DNA of 64,000 bases from Ruegeria sp. YS9 (GTDB lineage: Bacteria; Pseudomonadota; Alphaproteobacteria; Rhodobacterales; Rhodobacteraceae). Positions within the stretch are counted from its first letter, which is position 1, and every line of letters starts with the position of its first letter. The translations under genes were made by a program, and so were the position numbers. Shown here piece after piece: positions 15,377 to 24,097 of this stretch. Where the stretch lies: contig NZ_CP102412.1 of assembly GCF_024628725.1 (NCBI RefSeq), positions 1-64,000 on the forward strand, read 5' to 3'. The notes beneath the pieces are model-generated. The model was not told the DNA's origin. It saw only the letters and a list, made by a program, of their open reading frames with translations, and made no database searches.

Positions 15377-17098
15377 TCAATCGTTATCCTTTACAGTACT
15401 TGTACTCTTTCCTGTGGCTTGGGCCTTGGTCGGATCTGCGAGGCTGACCACCACGTCTCCCCCGCCCAGAGAACCCCGGAACCGCGAAACGGTAGCGTAT
15501 TCCTTTTTGATCCTCTCCAGTATTCCCGGATATGTGGTCCGGGCGTGCACTGGCATCGTATAGACCAACCAGGTTCTGCCTGACTGTGAGGCCAGGCGAT
15601 CCAGATCATCGGTCGTTTCGATGACATCCCACCCCTTGTCATAGTATGCATTGAACGGAAATCCTGCGATCCCGACAGCAAGAACCGTGTCCCCGGGTTG
15701 CAGGTCGCTTTCAATCAGATTGATGGCACCATTGAAATCCTGTTTTGGCAGATACACGTGCCGGAGGGATAAAAGAGATACCGCCACAATGCCTGCGCAT
15801 ATCAGTCCGGGCAGCCATTTCGTTGCTGCGGCGGGCAACCGTGCCAGGTGCGCAGTCAACTGGCCGGCAACAAAGGCACCGCGGATCACGATAAGTATCG
15901 CAAATCCAAAGGTAAAAAAGAAAAACCGTGGAAACAGAGTATACCCGATGCTGGTCATCGCCATGAACCCGACCCCAACCGGGATCAGAAACAACGCCAC
16001 AACAGCCGGTCGCGTTCGGGCAAAGCTGATGACACCAATCGCAAAGACAAGGCCGGCGGCTATCACAACACCCGCACTGGCTAACCCGATTTGCAGACTG
16101 CTGAACAGTTCTGCCAATGCCCAAAAAGGGTTGGTCCACTCGTTGTCTTCGCCCTTCAGTCCGGAATTCAATAGCGCCCCGCCGACCATACTGGGCAGGA
16201 CCAGAGCATAGACCTGAAACGTAAACAGACCCACCGGGATGAAGCCACAAAACAACCCGTTCCAGCGGTAGCGCTTGTCGTCTTCATTTTGCCGGAACCA
16301 GGCCGCGCTCCAGATTGCAAAATGCGCAAGCACCATCAGCCCCATGGTAGGGTGCGCATACGCCCCCAGGACGACGGCAAGGCAATACAGCCCCCATTTG
16401 CGGGGGCTCCCCTGGCGCATGGCGTCCAGAAACCAGGTGCTGGAAAGCAGGGCAAAGAACAGTAATGCGGTGTAACCACGTGCATTCTGGCTGAACCAGA
16501 TGTGGTGATAGGAAAACGCCAGTAGTGCCGCCGTAAACAGAGCCTCACGAGTCGGGCCGACGCGTCGGGCAAAAAAGTAAATAGCGGCAATGCCGGCAAT
16601 GCCAAAACCGACCGCAGGCAATCTCAAGGCCCAGACACTGTCATCGAAGACCGACAAAGACAGGCGCGCCAGCACCGAAAACAGGACATGGTTGTTGGCA
16701 TCGTGATAGGTGCTGACGATCTGCCCGATTGTGAGGGGCATGTAATTTACGGATGTCAGAATTTCATCATACCAGATGCCGGTATCAAGTCGGTAAAACC
16801 GTAAAGCCGCGGCGCAAATCAGCAGAAGGCCAAAGATCAGTGTCTGGACCGGGCTAGCAGGAGAAACCTCGGGGCGCTGTGGAGATAGCGGACGGCCAAT
16901 AGGCAGAAGCCGCAGAAAAAGAAGATATGCCCCTATGATGATGAGGCCGGCCTTGAACAGCCAAACCCCCTGGGTAAAGGCCGGATCGGCTGCCGCATCG
17001 GCGCCGCGCAACACCTGGGTGAACAGACCGACTGGCAAAAGCAGCCCTAAAATAGCACTCGTCACTCCCGCCAAAGCGCCAAAAGAAAGCCTGCCCAT
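15377..17098 (-). CDS. Glycosyltransferase family 39-like membrane glycosyltransferase
   Basis: A 573-residue protein with about 11-13 membrane segments. The GT-C signature is in the first large extracytoplasmic loop: LDTGIWYDEILTS, with the catalytic-type DE at 111-112, followed by the DANNHVLFSVLARLS region and SYHHIWFSQNARGYTALLF, which is characteristic of this GT39 group. Such enzymes move a sugar from a polyprenyl-phosphate donor to an acceptor outside the cytoplasm. The short C-terminal soluble part has PGDTVLAVG. It is the first gene of a two-gene unit with the amidotransferase. Acceptor (polysaccharide, lipid or protein) is unknown. Confidence 0.78.
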   Translation of the reverse strand: MGRLSFGALAGVTSAILGLLLPVGLFTQVLRGADAAADPAFTQGVWLFKAGLIIIGAYLLFLRLLPIGRPLSPQRPEVSPASPVQTLIFGLLLICAAALRFYRLDTGIWYDEILTSVNYMPLTIGQIVSTYHDANNHVLFSVLARLSLSVFDDSVWALRLPAVGFGIAGIAAIYFFARRVGPTREALFTAALLAFSYHHIWFSQNARGYTALLFFALLSSTWFLDAMRQGSPRKWGLYCLAVVLGAYAHPTMGLMVLAHFAIWSAAWFRQNEDDKRYRWNGLFCGFIPVGLFTFQVYALVLPSMVGGALLNSGLKGEDNEWTNPFWALAELFSSLQIGLASAGVVIAAGLVFAIGVISFARTRPAVVALFLIPVGVGFMAMTSIGYTLFPRFFFFTFGFAILIVIRGAFVAGQLTAHLARLPAAATKWLPGLICAGIVAVSLLSLRHVYLPKQDFNGAINLIESDLQPGDTVLAVGIAGFPFNAYYDKGWDVIETTDDLDRLASQSGRTWLVYTMPVHARTTYPGILERIKKEYATVSRFRGSLGGGDVVVSLADPTKAQATGKSTSTVKDND

Positions 17099-17479
17099 CC
17101 AACTATGTACTCAATACCATTAACGTTTATGTCCTAAGCGCCCTGCGGAATTTTGCAAAACCGGCTCTACCTGTGCCGGGAATACGACAGAGATTACATT
17201 TCTTATCACTCATATCAATTTTTGGATCATCAGAAACTTATTCTGCTGATGATCGCAGTTTAACGAAACAATTTCTAGCTATGTGTAATAATGTTTCAAT
17301 CCGGTGCAAGTACATCTCGGTCGAGAGAGCTATGAAACAGACTTAGCCCGAATTGACTGTTTTGGTCGCATCGTGGTGAACTAAAAGCTGGTTTATTCCG
17401 TGACGAGACCCGGACGGTTTCTACCGGGACGATTGTGTTCCTCCCGCGGTCATAACGCGCAGTAAGAGACAAGAATCCC
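17099..17479. promoter_or_regulatory. Divergent promoter region between two GT39 genes, with a 30-bp inverted repeat
   Basis: This 381-bp AT-rich gap separates two divergently read membrane glycosyltransferases, so it must hold both promoters. GATCATCAG (17225-17233) and CTGATGATC (17246-17254) are perfect 9-bp inverted arms 12 bp apart, a possible operator or hairpin. No gene is seen. Confidence 0.5.
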
Positions 17480-19231
17480 ATGACGACATCCGAAAAAGGT
17501 TCTGTTTTTCCCAACAGACGCGAGTATCGCACAGGCGCCGTCCTGTTTGCCTTGACGGTCGCGGTTTTGCTGGCGCTGATACTGCGGCTCTGGGGAATTG
17601 ATCTGCGCAGTATGTCCCATCCGGAAATCTATGTCCCTGGCATCGACCTGGTTTCCGGTATATCCGAACCGCCACCGCGCCATAACCTGGCTGAAACCAT
17701 CTGGTGGCATTTCCACGATGAACCGCATCCCATGGGCTGGTATGTGTCCATGCTGGGCTGGACCAAAGCGTTCGGCACGTCCCATTTTGCCGTGCGATCC
17801 CCAGGAGTTTTGTTCGCTTTAGGCTCTATTCCACTGATTTTTCTGATCGCCCGCAATATCTTTGGATCGACTGTGGGATGCCTGGCCGCGCTGCTGTTGT
17901 CGCTTCATGGGTTTCATGTGTTCTGGAGCCAGATGGCCCGCATGTATGTCGCTGGGGCCTTCCTGTCATTGCTGGCGACCTGGTTTTTACTGTGCCTTGT
18001 CAGAACGCGCGAACCGCGCCCGGGCCTTGAGATCGCTTATGTCCTTTCGGTTATGGCGGGGGTTCTGACGGTTGAGCTGTTCTGGCCCCTTATCATGATC
18101 CATGTGTTCTGGGCGGCTCTGGTCTTGCCCCGGACAAACGTGGATGGCCTGCGGTTTTGGCGCCGGATCAGTTTGCGGCGGGCCCCTCGGCTATTGCAGG
18201 TGCAGGCGCTTGCCTTTATCCTGTCCGCCCCGGCATTGACCCATGCGGTTTATCGTGCGCGTAAAGGAGCGGCTCCTGATCCTTCTCCTGACTTTCTGAC
18301 CGAGTATTTCTCTTTTGGATTTCTGTTTGCAAAAGACGATTTTGCAGTCCCGCCGCTGTACATCGGGCCGGTCTGGACCTGGTTTGTTCTGGGTTTTGCC
18401 CTGCTGCTTTTGGCGGCCAGCCTGAAAGCCCCCAAACGCGAGGCGCCGGTGGTGGCTCCAGAGCGTAAGATCCCGATATGGGTTTTGGGGCTGGCAGCGG
18501 GTTGTTCGGCCTGCTTCATGTTCTGGCTCGGCTCAATCGCCCATCGCAGGAGCGAAGCACTGATGGCGATGTCTGTTTTACCCTTTCTGGCGCTGCTCAT
18601 TCCTGTTCTGGGCACCATGTGGGGCGCGGTTGTGCCCAGGCTGCCCTCAAACACACTGCACTATCCTCAGGAACGGACATTGCTTTTGTGGCTTGTTGCG
18701 GTTGTCTCTCCGCTGATCCTGTTTGCAGCGTCTTACAAAGTTTCCATCCTGGCCCCCAGGGCCTTTCTGCTTTTCGTGCCATATTTGCTGATCCTTTGCG
18801 CGGCCGGCGCAGTTCGGGTATTTCAGGACCACCGTTTCAGGCTGGCCTCGATTGGCCTGTGCGTCTTGGTGTTTGCGGCCAGCATACCTTACGCCGCTGG
18901 TAAGCCGGGCTCTCCCAATGACTATCAGGGAATTGTGAAGGCCATGCTACCTGAAATGCTGCCTGATGATCTGGTTTTTCTGAGGGACCGGGATTGGATC
19001 GATACGCCGCTGTTCTACTATATCAATGATGCGCAATTCATCGTTGCGGATCATGGAGAGGCCTTGCGACGTAATCCCGACGCTCGGGTCTGGTTGGTCA
19101 CATGGCCCGATGTGGGGCAATCCGTTGTCACCGATGTGCGGCGTGAGGTCCTGAAGGATTATAAACAAATTCTGAAAATTGAAAGATTGCGGGCCAGTGC
19201 AGAGCTTTTCGAACCTGATACCAGGCCTTGA
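17480..19231 (+). CDS. Second glycosyltransferase family 39-like membrane protein
   Basis: A 583-residue polytopic protein of the same GT39-like type as its divergent neighbour. After one helix (about 20-38) comes LWGIDLRSMSHPEIYVPG, where the usual Asp-Glu of the first loop is replaced by an SHPE arrangement. A second conserved stretch WWHFHDEPHPMGWYVSML and the SLHGFHVFWSQMARMYVAG segment match the SQNARGY-type motif of the family (here SQMARMY). The C-terminal 100 residues are soluble. It likely transfers a sugar from a polyprenyl-phosphate carrier in the periplasm. Whether the altered acidic motif keeps activity is uncertain; Glu49 could be catalytic. Confidence 0.72.
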   Translation: MTTSEKGSVFPNRREYRTGAVLFALTVAVLLALILRLWGIDLRSMSHPEIYVPGIDLVSGISEPPPRHNLAETIWWHFHDEPHPMGWYVSMLGWTKAFGTSHFAVRSPGVLFALGSIPLIFLIARNIFGSTVGCLAALLLSLHGFHVFWSQMARMYVAGAFLSLLATWFLLCLVRTREPRPGLEIAYVLSVMAGVLTVELFWPLIMIHVFWAALVLPRTNVDGLRFWRRISLRRAPRLLQVQALAFILSAPALTHAVYRARKGAAPDPSPDFLTEYFSFGFLFAKDDFAVPPLYIGPVWTWFVLGFALLLLAASLKAPKREAPVVAPERKIPIWVLGLAAGCSACFMFWLGSIAHRRSEALMAMSVLPFLALLIPVLGTMWGAVVPRLPSNTLHYPQERTLLLWLVAVVSPLILFAASYKVSILAPRAFLLFVPYLLILCAAGAVRVFQDHRFRLASIGLCVLVFAASIPYAAGKPGSPNDYQGIVKAMLPEMLPDDLVFLRDRDWIDTPLFYYINDAQFIVADHGEALRRNPDARVWLVTWPDVGQSVVTDVRREVLKDYKQILKIERLRASAELFEPDTRP

Positions 19232-19342
19232 TCATCCATGCGCGCCTTCTGGTGCCTGTTTTAGGGCCGCGGCTGTATCGGGTTGCCCATCCCTGCCTGC
19301 TGAAGCTATGGCCGATGGGGCGTCGGTTTTCCTGCCAGTGGA

Positions 19343-20347
19343 TCAATGGGGCTGATCATCCAGGCCCAGGCTGCTTTCGACAATGTAAAGCGGCCGTTTC
19401 TGAGCCTCTGCATAAAGCCGCCCCAGATATTCCCCGATGACGCCCAGCACGACAAGTTGCAGGCCGCCGATCAACAGCACTGCAACCATCAATGAGGCAT
19501 AGCCGGGTACATCCACCCCGTAAACAAGGGTACGTGAGATCAGGAAAACACCGTAGATGATCGCGGCCAACGCAGTCAGCATGCCGACATAGCCTGCAAT
19601 CCTGAGAGGTACGGTGCTGAACCCGGTAATACCGTCCAGCGCAAAGTTCCAAAGGCGCCAGTAGTTGAACTTGGTCTGCCCCGCCGCACGCTCGGGGCGG
19701 TCATACGCCACCTCGGTGTGCCGAAACCCGACCCAGGCAAAAAGGCCCTTCATAAAGCGGTTGTGCTCGCGCAGTTGAACGACAGCCTGAACCACGCGCC
19801 GGTCCATAAGGCGGAAATCGCCGGTATTGGCGGGTATCGGCACGCCTGAGAGCCGGTTGATGACCTTATAGAACTTCCGCGCTGTCCAGCGTTTCATCGC
19901 GGTATCGCTGTCGCGGTGGCGCCGGACGGCATAGACGACATCGAATCCTTCGCGCCATTTTTCCAGAAATGTCTCGATCAGTTCGGGCGGATCCTGCAAA
20001 TCCGCGTCTATCGGAACAACGGCTTCACCCGCAGCTGCATCCAGCCCCGCCGTCAATGCGATTTCCTTGCCGAAATTACGTGAAAAGTTCAGCACCTTGA
20101 TACGATCATCGCGCTCATGCGCAGCAGCCAGAATCCTGGCGGTCGCGTCTGTGCTGCCGTCGTTCACGCAGATGATCTCGTAGCTTTCCCCAAGCTGACC
20201 GAGGAATTGCCCCAAACGTTCGAACAGGGCCGGCAGAACCTCTTCTTCATTGAACATGGGCACGATGATGCTGAGCGTCGGAGCGCTATGGTCCGGGGCT
20301 TTTCCCCGGGACGGAGATGTGGGGGTGCTCATGTTCAACGTCACCAT
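19343..20347 (-). CDS. Second GtrB-like polyprenyl-phosphate glycosyltransferase (GT2)
   Basis: A 334-residue GtrB/DPMS-type GT2 with LSIIVPMFNEEEVLPALF, NDGSTDATARIL, the metal-binding DADLQDPPELIETF, NTGDFRLMDRR, and two C-terminal helices ending in GVIGEYLGRLYAEAQKRP. It is clearly paralogous to the enzyme at 9157 but differs enough to suggest another sugar. Starts are possible at ATG 20347 (AAAGG upstream) or ATG 20332; the frame open to 20407 is longer than the family norm. It has no adjacent gtrA; the orphan GtrA at 13070 could be its partner. It converges on the GT39 gene. Confidence 0.87.
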   Translation of the reverse strand: MVTLNMSTPTSPSRGKAPDHSAPTLSIIVPMFNEEEVLPALFERLGQFLGQLGESYEIICVNDGSTDATARILAAAHERDDRIKVLNFSRNFGKEIALTAGLDAAAGEAVVPIDADLQDPPELIETFLEKWREGFDVVYAVRRHRDSDTAMKRWTARKFYKVINRLSGVPIPANTGDFRLMDRRVVQAVVQLREHNRFMKGLFAWVGFRHTEVAYDRPERAAGQTKFNYWRLWNFALDGITGFSTVPLRIAGYVGMLTALAAIIYGVFLISRTLVYGVDVPGYASLMVAVLLIGGLQLVVLGVIGEYLGRLYAEAQKRPLYIVESSLGLDDQPH

Positions 20348-20965
20348 GACGCGGGCCTTTTTCCGTTCATTTGGGCACAGGTGATCATGGTTTGGACTTC
20401 GGTTCAAAAAATTTTGTATGGGCGCGCAAAATTTCGATTTTCAGTATCTTTTCGCCACCAATAAGTACCTCACGGCGCGCATCGGGAATAGCGACTTTTT
20501 TGGCGTGATCAATGTGAGTAGCCAAGCGCGCGCTTTTGGGGCTCGAAAAAAGAAAACCGAATGCTCATCAAGATGAAGATAGTGAGTACTATACATCTCA
20601 AACTGATTGAGGAAGGTTCGTGCAGAAGTGAAAGGGCGATGCATGGCATTCGAAATTCGAAAAAGAGTGAAAGCATCTTGCGTGAAGGCAAAGCACAGGT
20701 GCTTTAGTACTTTCAGGCCGGGTCCAGAAATTGACCCGGAAACGTCTGGTTTTGAAAAAGCCAGCCTCTTTGCGGCATCTGCCAAAGTAACCCCTATAAC
20801 GTCGGAAAGCGAATTCTTATCAACCTGTTCACAGGTGTTGGAGCGTATTTTCTTGGCTGCCGCATCTTCTGAAAGATCGCAGGGGATACGGTCTGTGTTT
20901 CTTGAGGTCGAACGAAATCCCGGTTCTGTTGCCGTCAGGATGGCAAAACGAGGCAGGGGCGTTTG
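20348..20965. other. Stretch of uncertain content upstream of the GNAT gene
   Basis: Over 600 bp without a convincing gene. One plus-strand frame (ATG 20643, about 107 residues, ending SVAVRMAKRGRGV) overlaps the GNAT start as TGATG, which would fit a coupled small gene. It has no recognisable motif and competes with an equally open frame on the other strand. I leave it as a possible small hypothetical gene or remnant. Confidence 0.25.
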
Positions 20966-21622
20966 ATGGCATCTTTCCACCGACTCAATCTTGTCTTGCG
21001 ATCCTTTCGTCGAGGCGACATTGTTGGCGGATTCAAGACAATGTGGATGCTTTTCAGGGATCGTGTCGTCGGCCAGCATAGGTTGCTCTTCGCCATGAGT
21101 GGCGACAAAGCCCGGAAGATCGACAGCATGTCAAACACATTGGCCGTGCAGTGCTTTCGCAGTTGGGCCGATCTTGATGATCAAAGCAAAGACTTTCTGA
21201 AGCGTAATCAGGACAAGATCCACTGGGATGTTCAAGGCGACCTGAACGCGGGTATGTCCGTCTGGATCGGGTTTTCCGACGGGGTTCCGGCAACTATTGC
21301 GCAAACCCGCTCCGGGCAAAACGTGAACGTATATTTCTTCCCGATGACCGAGCGCTGTGCTCTGATCTCTCACTGCTTTACCGTTCCTGATATGCGGGGC
21401 CGGGGATATTATGTGGAAATTCTGAAACATGTGTGCCGCACGCTGGCGGAAGAGGGGACCACGCGTATTTATATTGATTGCAGTGACAGTAATCTGTCGT
21501 CGGAACGCGGCATTCTTTCCGCGGGGTTCTTGCCCATCGGGCAGGGGGTCCACCGCCGAAATGGGACCGTTCATTGGCGACAGGATGCGCCACCATCGAT
21601 TTGTCGGCTGGAGGAAAGATAA
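20966..21622 (+). CDS. GNAT-fold N-acetyltransferase-like protein
   Basis: A 218-residue protein; ATG 20966 follows AGGCAGGGG by 5-6 nt. After about 100 residues with LDDQSKDFLKRNQDKIHWDV comes a GNAT-like acetyl-CoA domain: CALISHCFTVPDMRGRGYYVEILKHVC holds the V-x-x-x-x-RGxGxG/Y-type loop (PDMRGRGYYVEIL), followed by RIYIDCSDSNLSSERGILSAGF. This suggests acetylation of an amino sugar or another EPS component. It is followed after 102 bp by a membrane O-acyltransferase on the same strand, so both may be transcribed together. Substrate unknown. Confidence 0.6.
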   Translation: MASFHRLNLVLRSFRRGDIVGGFKTMWMLFRDRVVGQHRLLFAMSGDKARKIDSMSNTLAVQCFRSWADLDDQSKDFLKRNQDKIHWDVQGDLNAGMSVWIGFSDGVPATIAQTRSGQNVNVYFFPMTERCALISHCFTVPDMRGRGYYVEILKHVCRTLAEEGTTRIYIDCSDSNLSSERGILSAGFLPIGQGVHRRNGTVHWRQDAPPSICRLEER

Positions 21623-21724
21623 CTCTTGAATCAGTGAATGCTGAGGGGCGAGGCAGTCACAGCATTTCAATCCGTGACGTGCCAGTTCGGTCAGAATTTT
21701 ATCCGGGAAATAAACTCGAAACAG

Positions 21725-22693
21725 ATGATCAACAATATTCAAGCCTTACGAGCCTTTGCTGCCATAAATGTGGTTTTCCTCCATGTCATCAAGACGGCAT
21801 CGACATATGGACAAAGCACCGATTATTTATCCTTCCTGGCCGGGTGGGGTGCAAATGGGGTCGATATTTTTTTCGTGATATCCGGCTTTGTCATGCTGCA
21901 CACTCAAATGCAGAAAAAGCGGCGCACAGGCGCTTTCTTGAAATCGAGAATTCTAAGGGTCGTGCCAATTTACTGGCTGATCACACTTTTTGTCGTGGCG
22001 GTCTATTACGCTGTTCCCGGGATCTTCAGGTCCATGGAGCTTTCAGGAACCATCATATTGTCATCGCTTCTGTTTTCTTCGCTTCTGGTGCTCGGTGAGC
22101 CGCCGATTGTGTATGTTGGGTGGACCCTGGAATGGGAAATGCTCTTTTATTTTGTTTTTGGACTGTCTCTCTTCCTGAGGTCGTGGGTCCATGTTTTCCT
22201 GGTTGTCAGCCTGGTTCTGGCCGGGGTCTCCCTGGCGTCCGGTGATTTTATATCGCTTGAGTTCCTGTTTGGGATGGCTGTTGCGTATTTTTACAACAAG
22301 GGGTTTGAAATCAGGGAAAAGACAGGGGTCTTGATATTTGTTTTCGGGATGCTTCTTTTATGTGCCTCCCTGTCGAGTGAACTTGAGGTCGACCCAACAA
22401 ACCGTGTCATTATCTGGGGTATACCATCTGTCTTTATCGTTTTTGGGCTGCTGTTTGCGACGCAGATTTCAAATCGGTTTTTGGTCTATCTCGGGGATGC
22501 ATCCTACAGCATCTACCTTGTCCAGATACTCACCATTCCCGCTTTTTATAAAGTGTCTTCGATTGTCCTCAGGCCTGTGAATGGTGACGTTCTGTCCATC
22601 TTGTGCCTGGCAAGCAGCGTAGCGGCAGGATGCCTGGTTTTTTCACTGGTGGAAAAACCCCTGACCAAAAGGATGAGGCGGGCGTTCTCCTGA
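21725..22693 (+). CDS. Membrane acyltransferase, acyltransferase 3 family (OafA-like)
   Basis: A 322-residue polytopic protein. ATG 21725 is chosen because the family begins a few residues before IQALRAFAAINVVFLHV, whose RaxAxxxVxxxH holds the conserved Arg and catalytic His; the frame is open further upstream without homology. GVDIFFVISGFVM is the second family motif, and RRTGAFLKSRILRVVPIYW the third. Roughly ten membrane segments follow, with GDASYSIYLVQ near the end. These enzymes acetylate sugars of exported polysaccharides or lipopolysaccharide. Base composition here is more AT-rich than in the core EPS genes, hinting at separate acquisition. Confidence 0.85.
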   Translation: MINNIQALRAFAAINVVFLHVIKTASTYGQSTDYLSFLAGWGANGVDIFFVISGFVMLHTQMQKKRRTGAFLKSRILRVVPIYWLITLFVVAVYYAVPGIFRSMELSGTIILSSLLFSSLLVLGEPPIVYVGWTLEWEMLFYFVFGLSLFLRSWVHVFLVVSLVLAGVSLASGDFISLEFLFGMAVAYFYNKGFEIREKTGVLIFVFGMLLLCASLSSELEVDPTNRVIIWGIPSVFIVFGLLFATQISNRFLVYLGDASYSIYLVQILTIPAFYKVSSIVLRPVNGDVLSILCLASSVAAGCLVFSLVEKPLTKRMRRAFS

Positions 22694-22696
22694 TCA

Positions 22697-22746
22697 TTGC
22701 CGCAGGTTGTTCTGCCGGCGGCAATCCCGGGCCGGGGCGCCCGGGA
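22697..22746. terminator. Two adjacent hairpins between convergent genes
   Basis: TTGCCGC (22697-22703) pairs with GCGGCAA (22718-22724), and directly after it TCCCGGGC (22725-22732) pairs with GCCCGGGA (22739-22746). They start 3 bp after the acyltransferase stop and lie between two convergent genes, so they probably terminate one or both. No long T-run follows. Confidence 0.5.
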
Positions 22747-22831
22747 CATTGAAGCATCGTCGATGTGACAGTTCGCTCGAGCGCTGCTGATCCAAAATCA
22801 ATATACGCTCGGCCGGAAAGGCGGGTGGGAT

Positions 22832-23677
22832 TCAGAAAAATTCTTTCAGTTTCCGCGCATGCTTCAGGTTTGATGGCAGCGATATCACATGTCGGGCCAG
22901 CTTGGCCAAGGACCGCGTGCCGGGGATGACCTTGAGGGCCGACAGGCTTTTGGACGCTTTCAGGAAGTTTTCATAGGCCTGGTTGTCTGCGTGGCGGAAG
23001 TCTTTTGCGTTCAGGTCTTCCCCGCCGTTGTCGGTTGGTACGGACACGACAGAGGTCGCCTTGCGGTTCACATCGAATACAACAAAGGATTCATAGAAAC
23101 GGATGCCCCAAACCCGCTTTTCCGCAGTGTCCGAGAGGAGTTTGGAAAAGCGCCGGTTTACGCGATCTGTCATGCTCATGGCGTATTTTACGAAGGACCG
23201 GTGCTTGGGACCGAAGCCTTCCATATAGGATGTATGCGTGTCTTCCACGACCAGCATGCCGCCATCGCGGATATGCGGCAGCAGGCACTCGGTTGTGATA
23301 ATCTGTTGTTCATAGGTGTGGCCGCCATCGTCCAGGACGATGTCGATTTCACCGATCTCTTTTGCGAGTTTTTCCAGAAAGGCCGGATCGCTCTGGCTGC
23401 CGATGAAAATTTCAAAGCCATCCTGCTCCCAGCGCTTTGCGCCGGGGTTCAGTTCAACACCGATGATGCGGGCTTGCGGTCCAAAAAACTCGCGCCACAT
23501 GAACAAGGAGCCGCCACTGAGAACCCCGATTTCGACGAAGGTAATTGGCTTGCCGATGTAGGGAGAGAAAAGCTCGTCATACACATCGAAGTAGGTCGAA
23601 TGCTTGCTGCTTTTGTACGGGCTGTTCAGGTAAGCTTGGTAGCTTGCTGCGGTCACCGGCATTTTCTCAGGTTTCAT
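22832..23677 (-). CDS. Class I SAM-dependent methyltransferase
   Basis: A 281-residue methyltransferase with AGGA about 8 nt before ATG. Motif I is TFVEIGVLSGGSLFMWREF (about 46-64) with the glycine-rich SAM loop, then RIIGVELNPGAKRW (acidic residue binding the SAM ribose), DIVLDDGGHTYEQQI, and GGMLVVEDTHTSYM with the metal-binding-type DDGGH and EDxH signatures. These motifs occur in the cephalosporin hydroxylase (CmcI)/macrocin O-methyltransferase-like group, many members of which methylate sugar hydroxyls with Mg2+. An O-methyl decoration of the EPS is a reasonable inference. The gene stands alone, convergent to the acyltransferase. Confidence 0.75.
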   Translation of the reverse strand: MKPEKMPVTAASYQAYLNSPYKSSKHSTYFDVYDELFSPYIGKPITFVEIGVLSGGSLFMWREFFGPQARIIGVELNPGAKRWEQDGFEIFIGSQSDPAFLEKLAKEIGEIDIVLDDGGHTYEQQIITTECLLPHIRDGGMLVVEDTHTSYMEGFGPKHRSFVKYAMSMTDRVNRRFSKLLSDTAEKRVWGIRFYESFVVFDVNRKATSVVSVPTDNGGEDLNAKDFRHADNQAYENFLKASKSLSALKVIPGTRSLAKLARHVISLPSNLKHARKLKEFF

Positions 23678-24012
23678 TTCGTGGTCCTGTAATTGAATAA
23701 AGTTTACTCGTAAGCAAGGTCGTGGCCCGTCTGTCTGTCATATATGATGCCGATGCGGGATCATGTGTCGAGACAAATACTCCTTCACTCTAAAACACAA
23801 AACTTCCGCAATCTCATTTCGGAACGGACCCGATTGGACAGCCCCGCCCTGAAGGCCTGTTACAATATGGGGGCGTAAAACTCCTGGGTGGGGTCAAACT
23901 TTTTTCGCATGTGTCGTAGTGAATTGCGCTGCCCACAATGAGCTTTAAGTCAACAGGGACGCCTCATAAAGGGCATATGCGCACAGTTTTGCATGTTCCG
24001 TAGTGTGCTGGT
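23678..24012. other. Intergenic stretch without a recognisable gene
   Basis: About 335 bp upstream of the methyltransferase and downstream of the beta-helix gene. It presumably holds the methyltransferase promoter; no frame on either strand resembles a protein. Confidence 0.4.
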
Positions 24013-24016
24013 TCGG

Positions 24017-24056
24017 AAAAGGCGCGGGCGGGCCCCAAATCTGAGACCCGCCCGTG
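24017..24056 (-). terminator. Rho-independent-like terminator of the beta-helix gene
   Basis: Read on the minus strand, CGGGCGGG (24054-24047) and CCCGCCCG (24032-24025) form a strong stem, followed by CGCC and TTTT. It starts 42 bp after the stop codon of the beta-helix gene that ends at 24098. Confidence 0.6.
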
Positions 24057-24097
24057 CTTTGATTGACAATTTCTCTAACCTGAGGCGGTTGTTGCCA

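Noticed and set aside
20441..21079. A 212-residue minus-strand frame upstream of the GNAT gene
   Set aside because: No ribosome binding site or motif, and it overlaps the GNAT start; left as part of an uncertain region.
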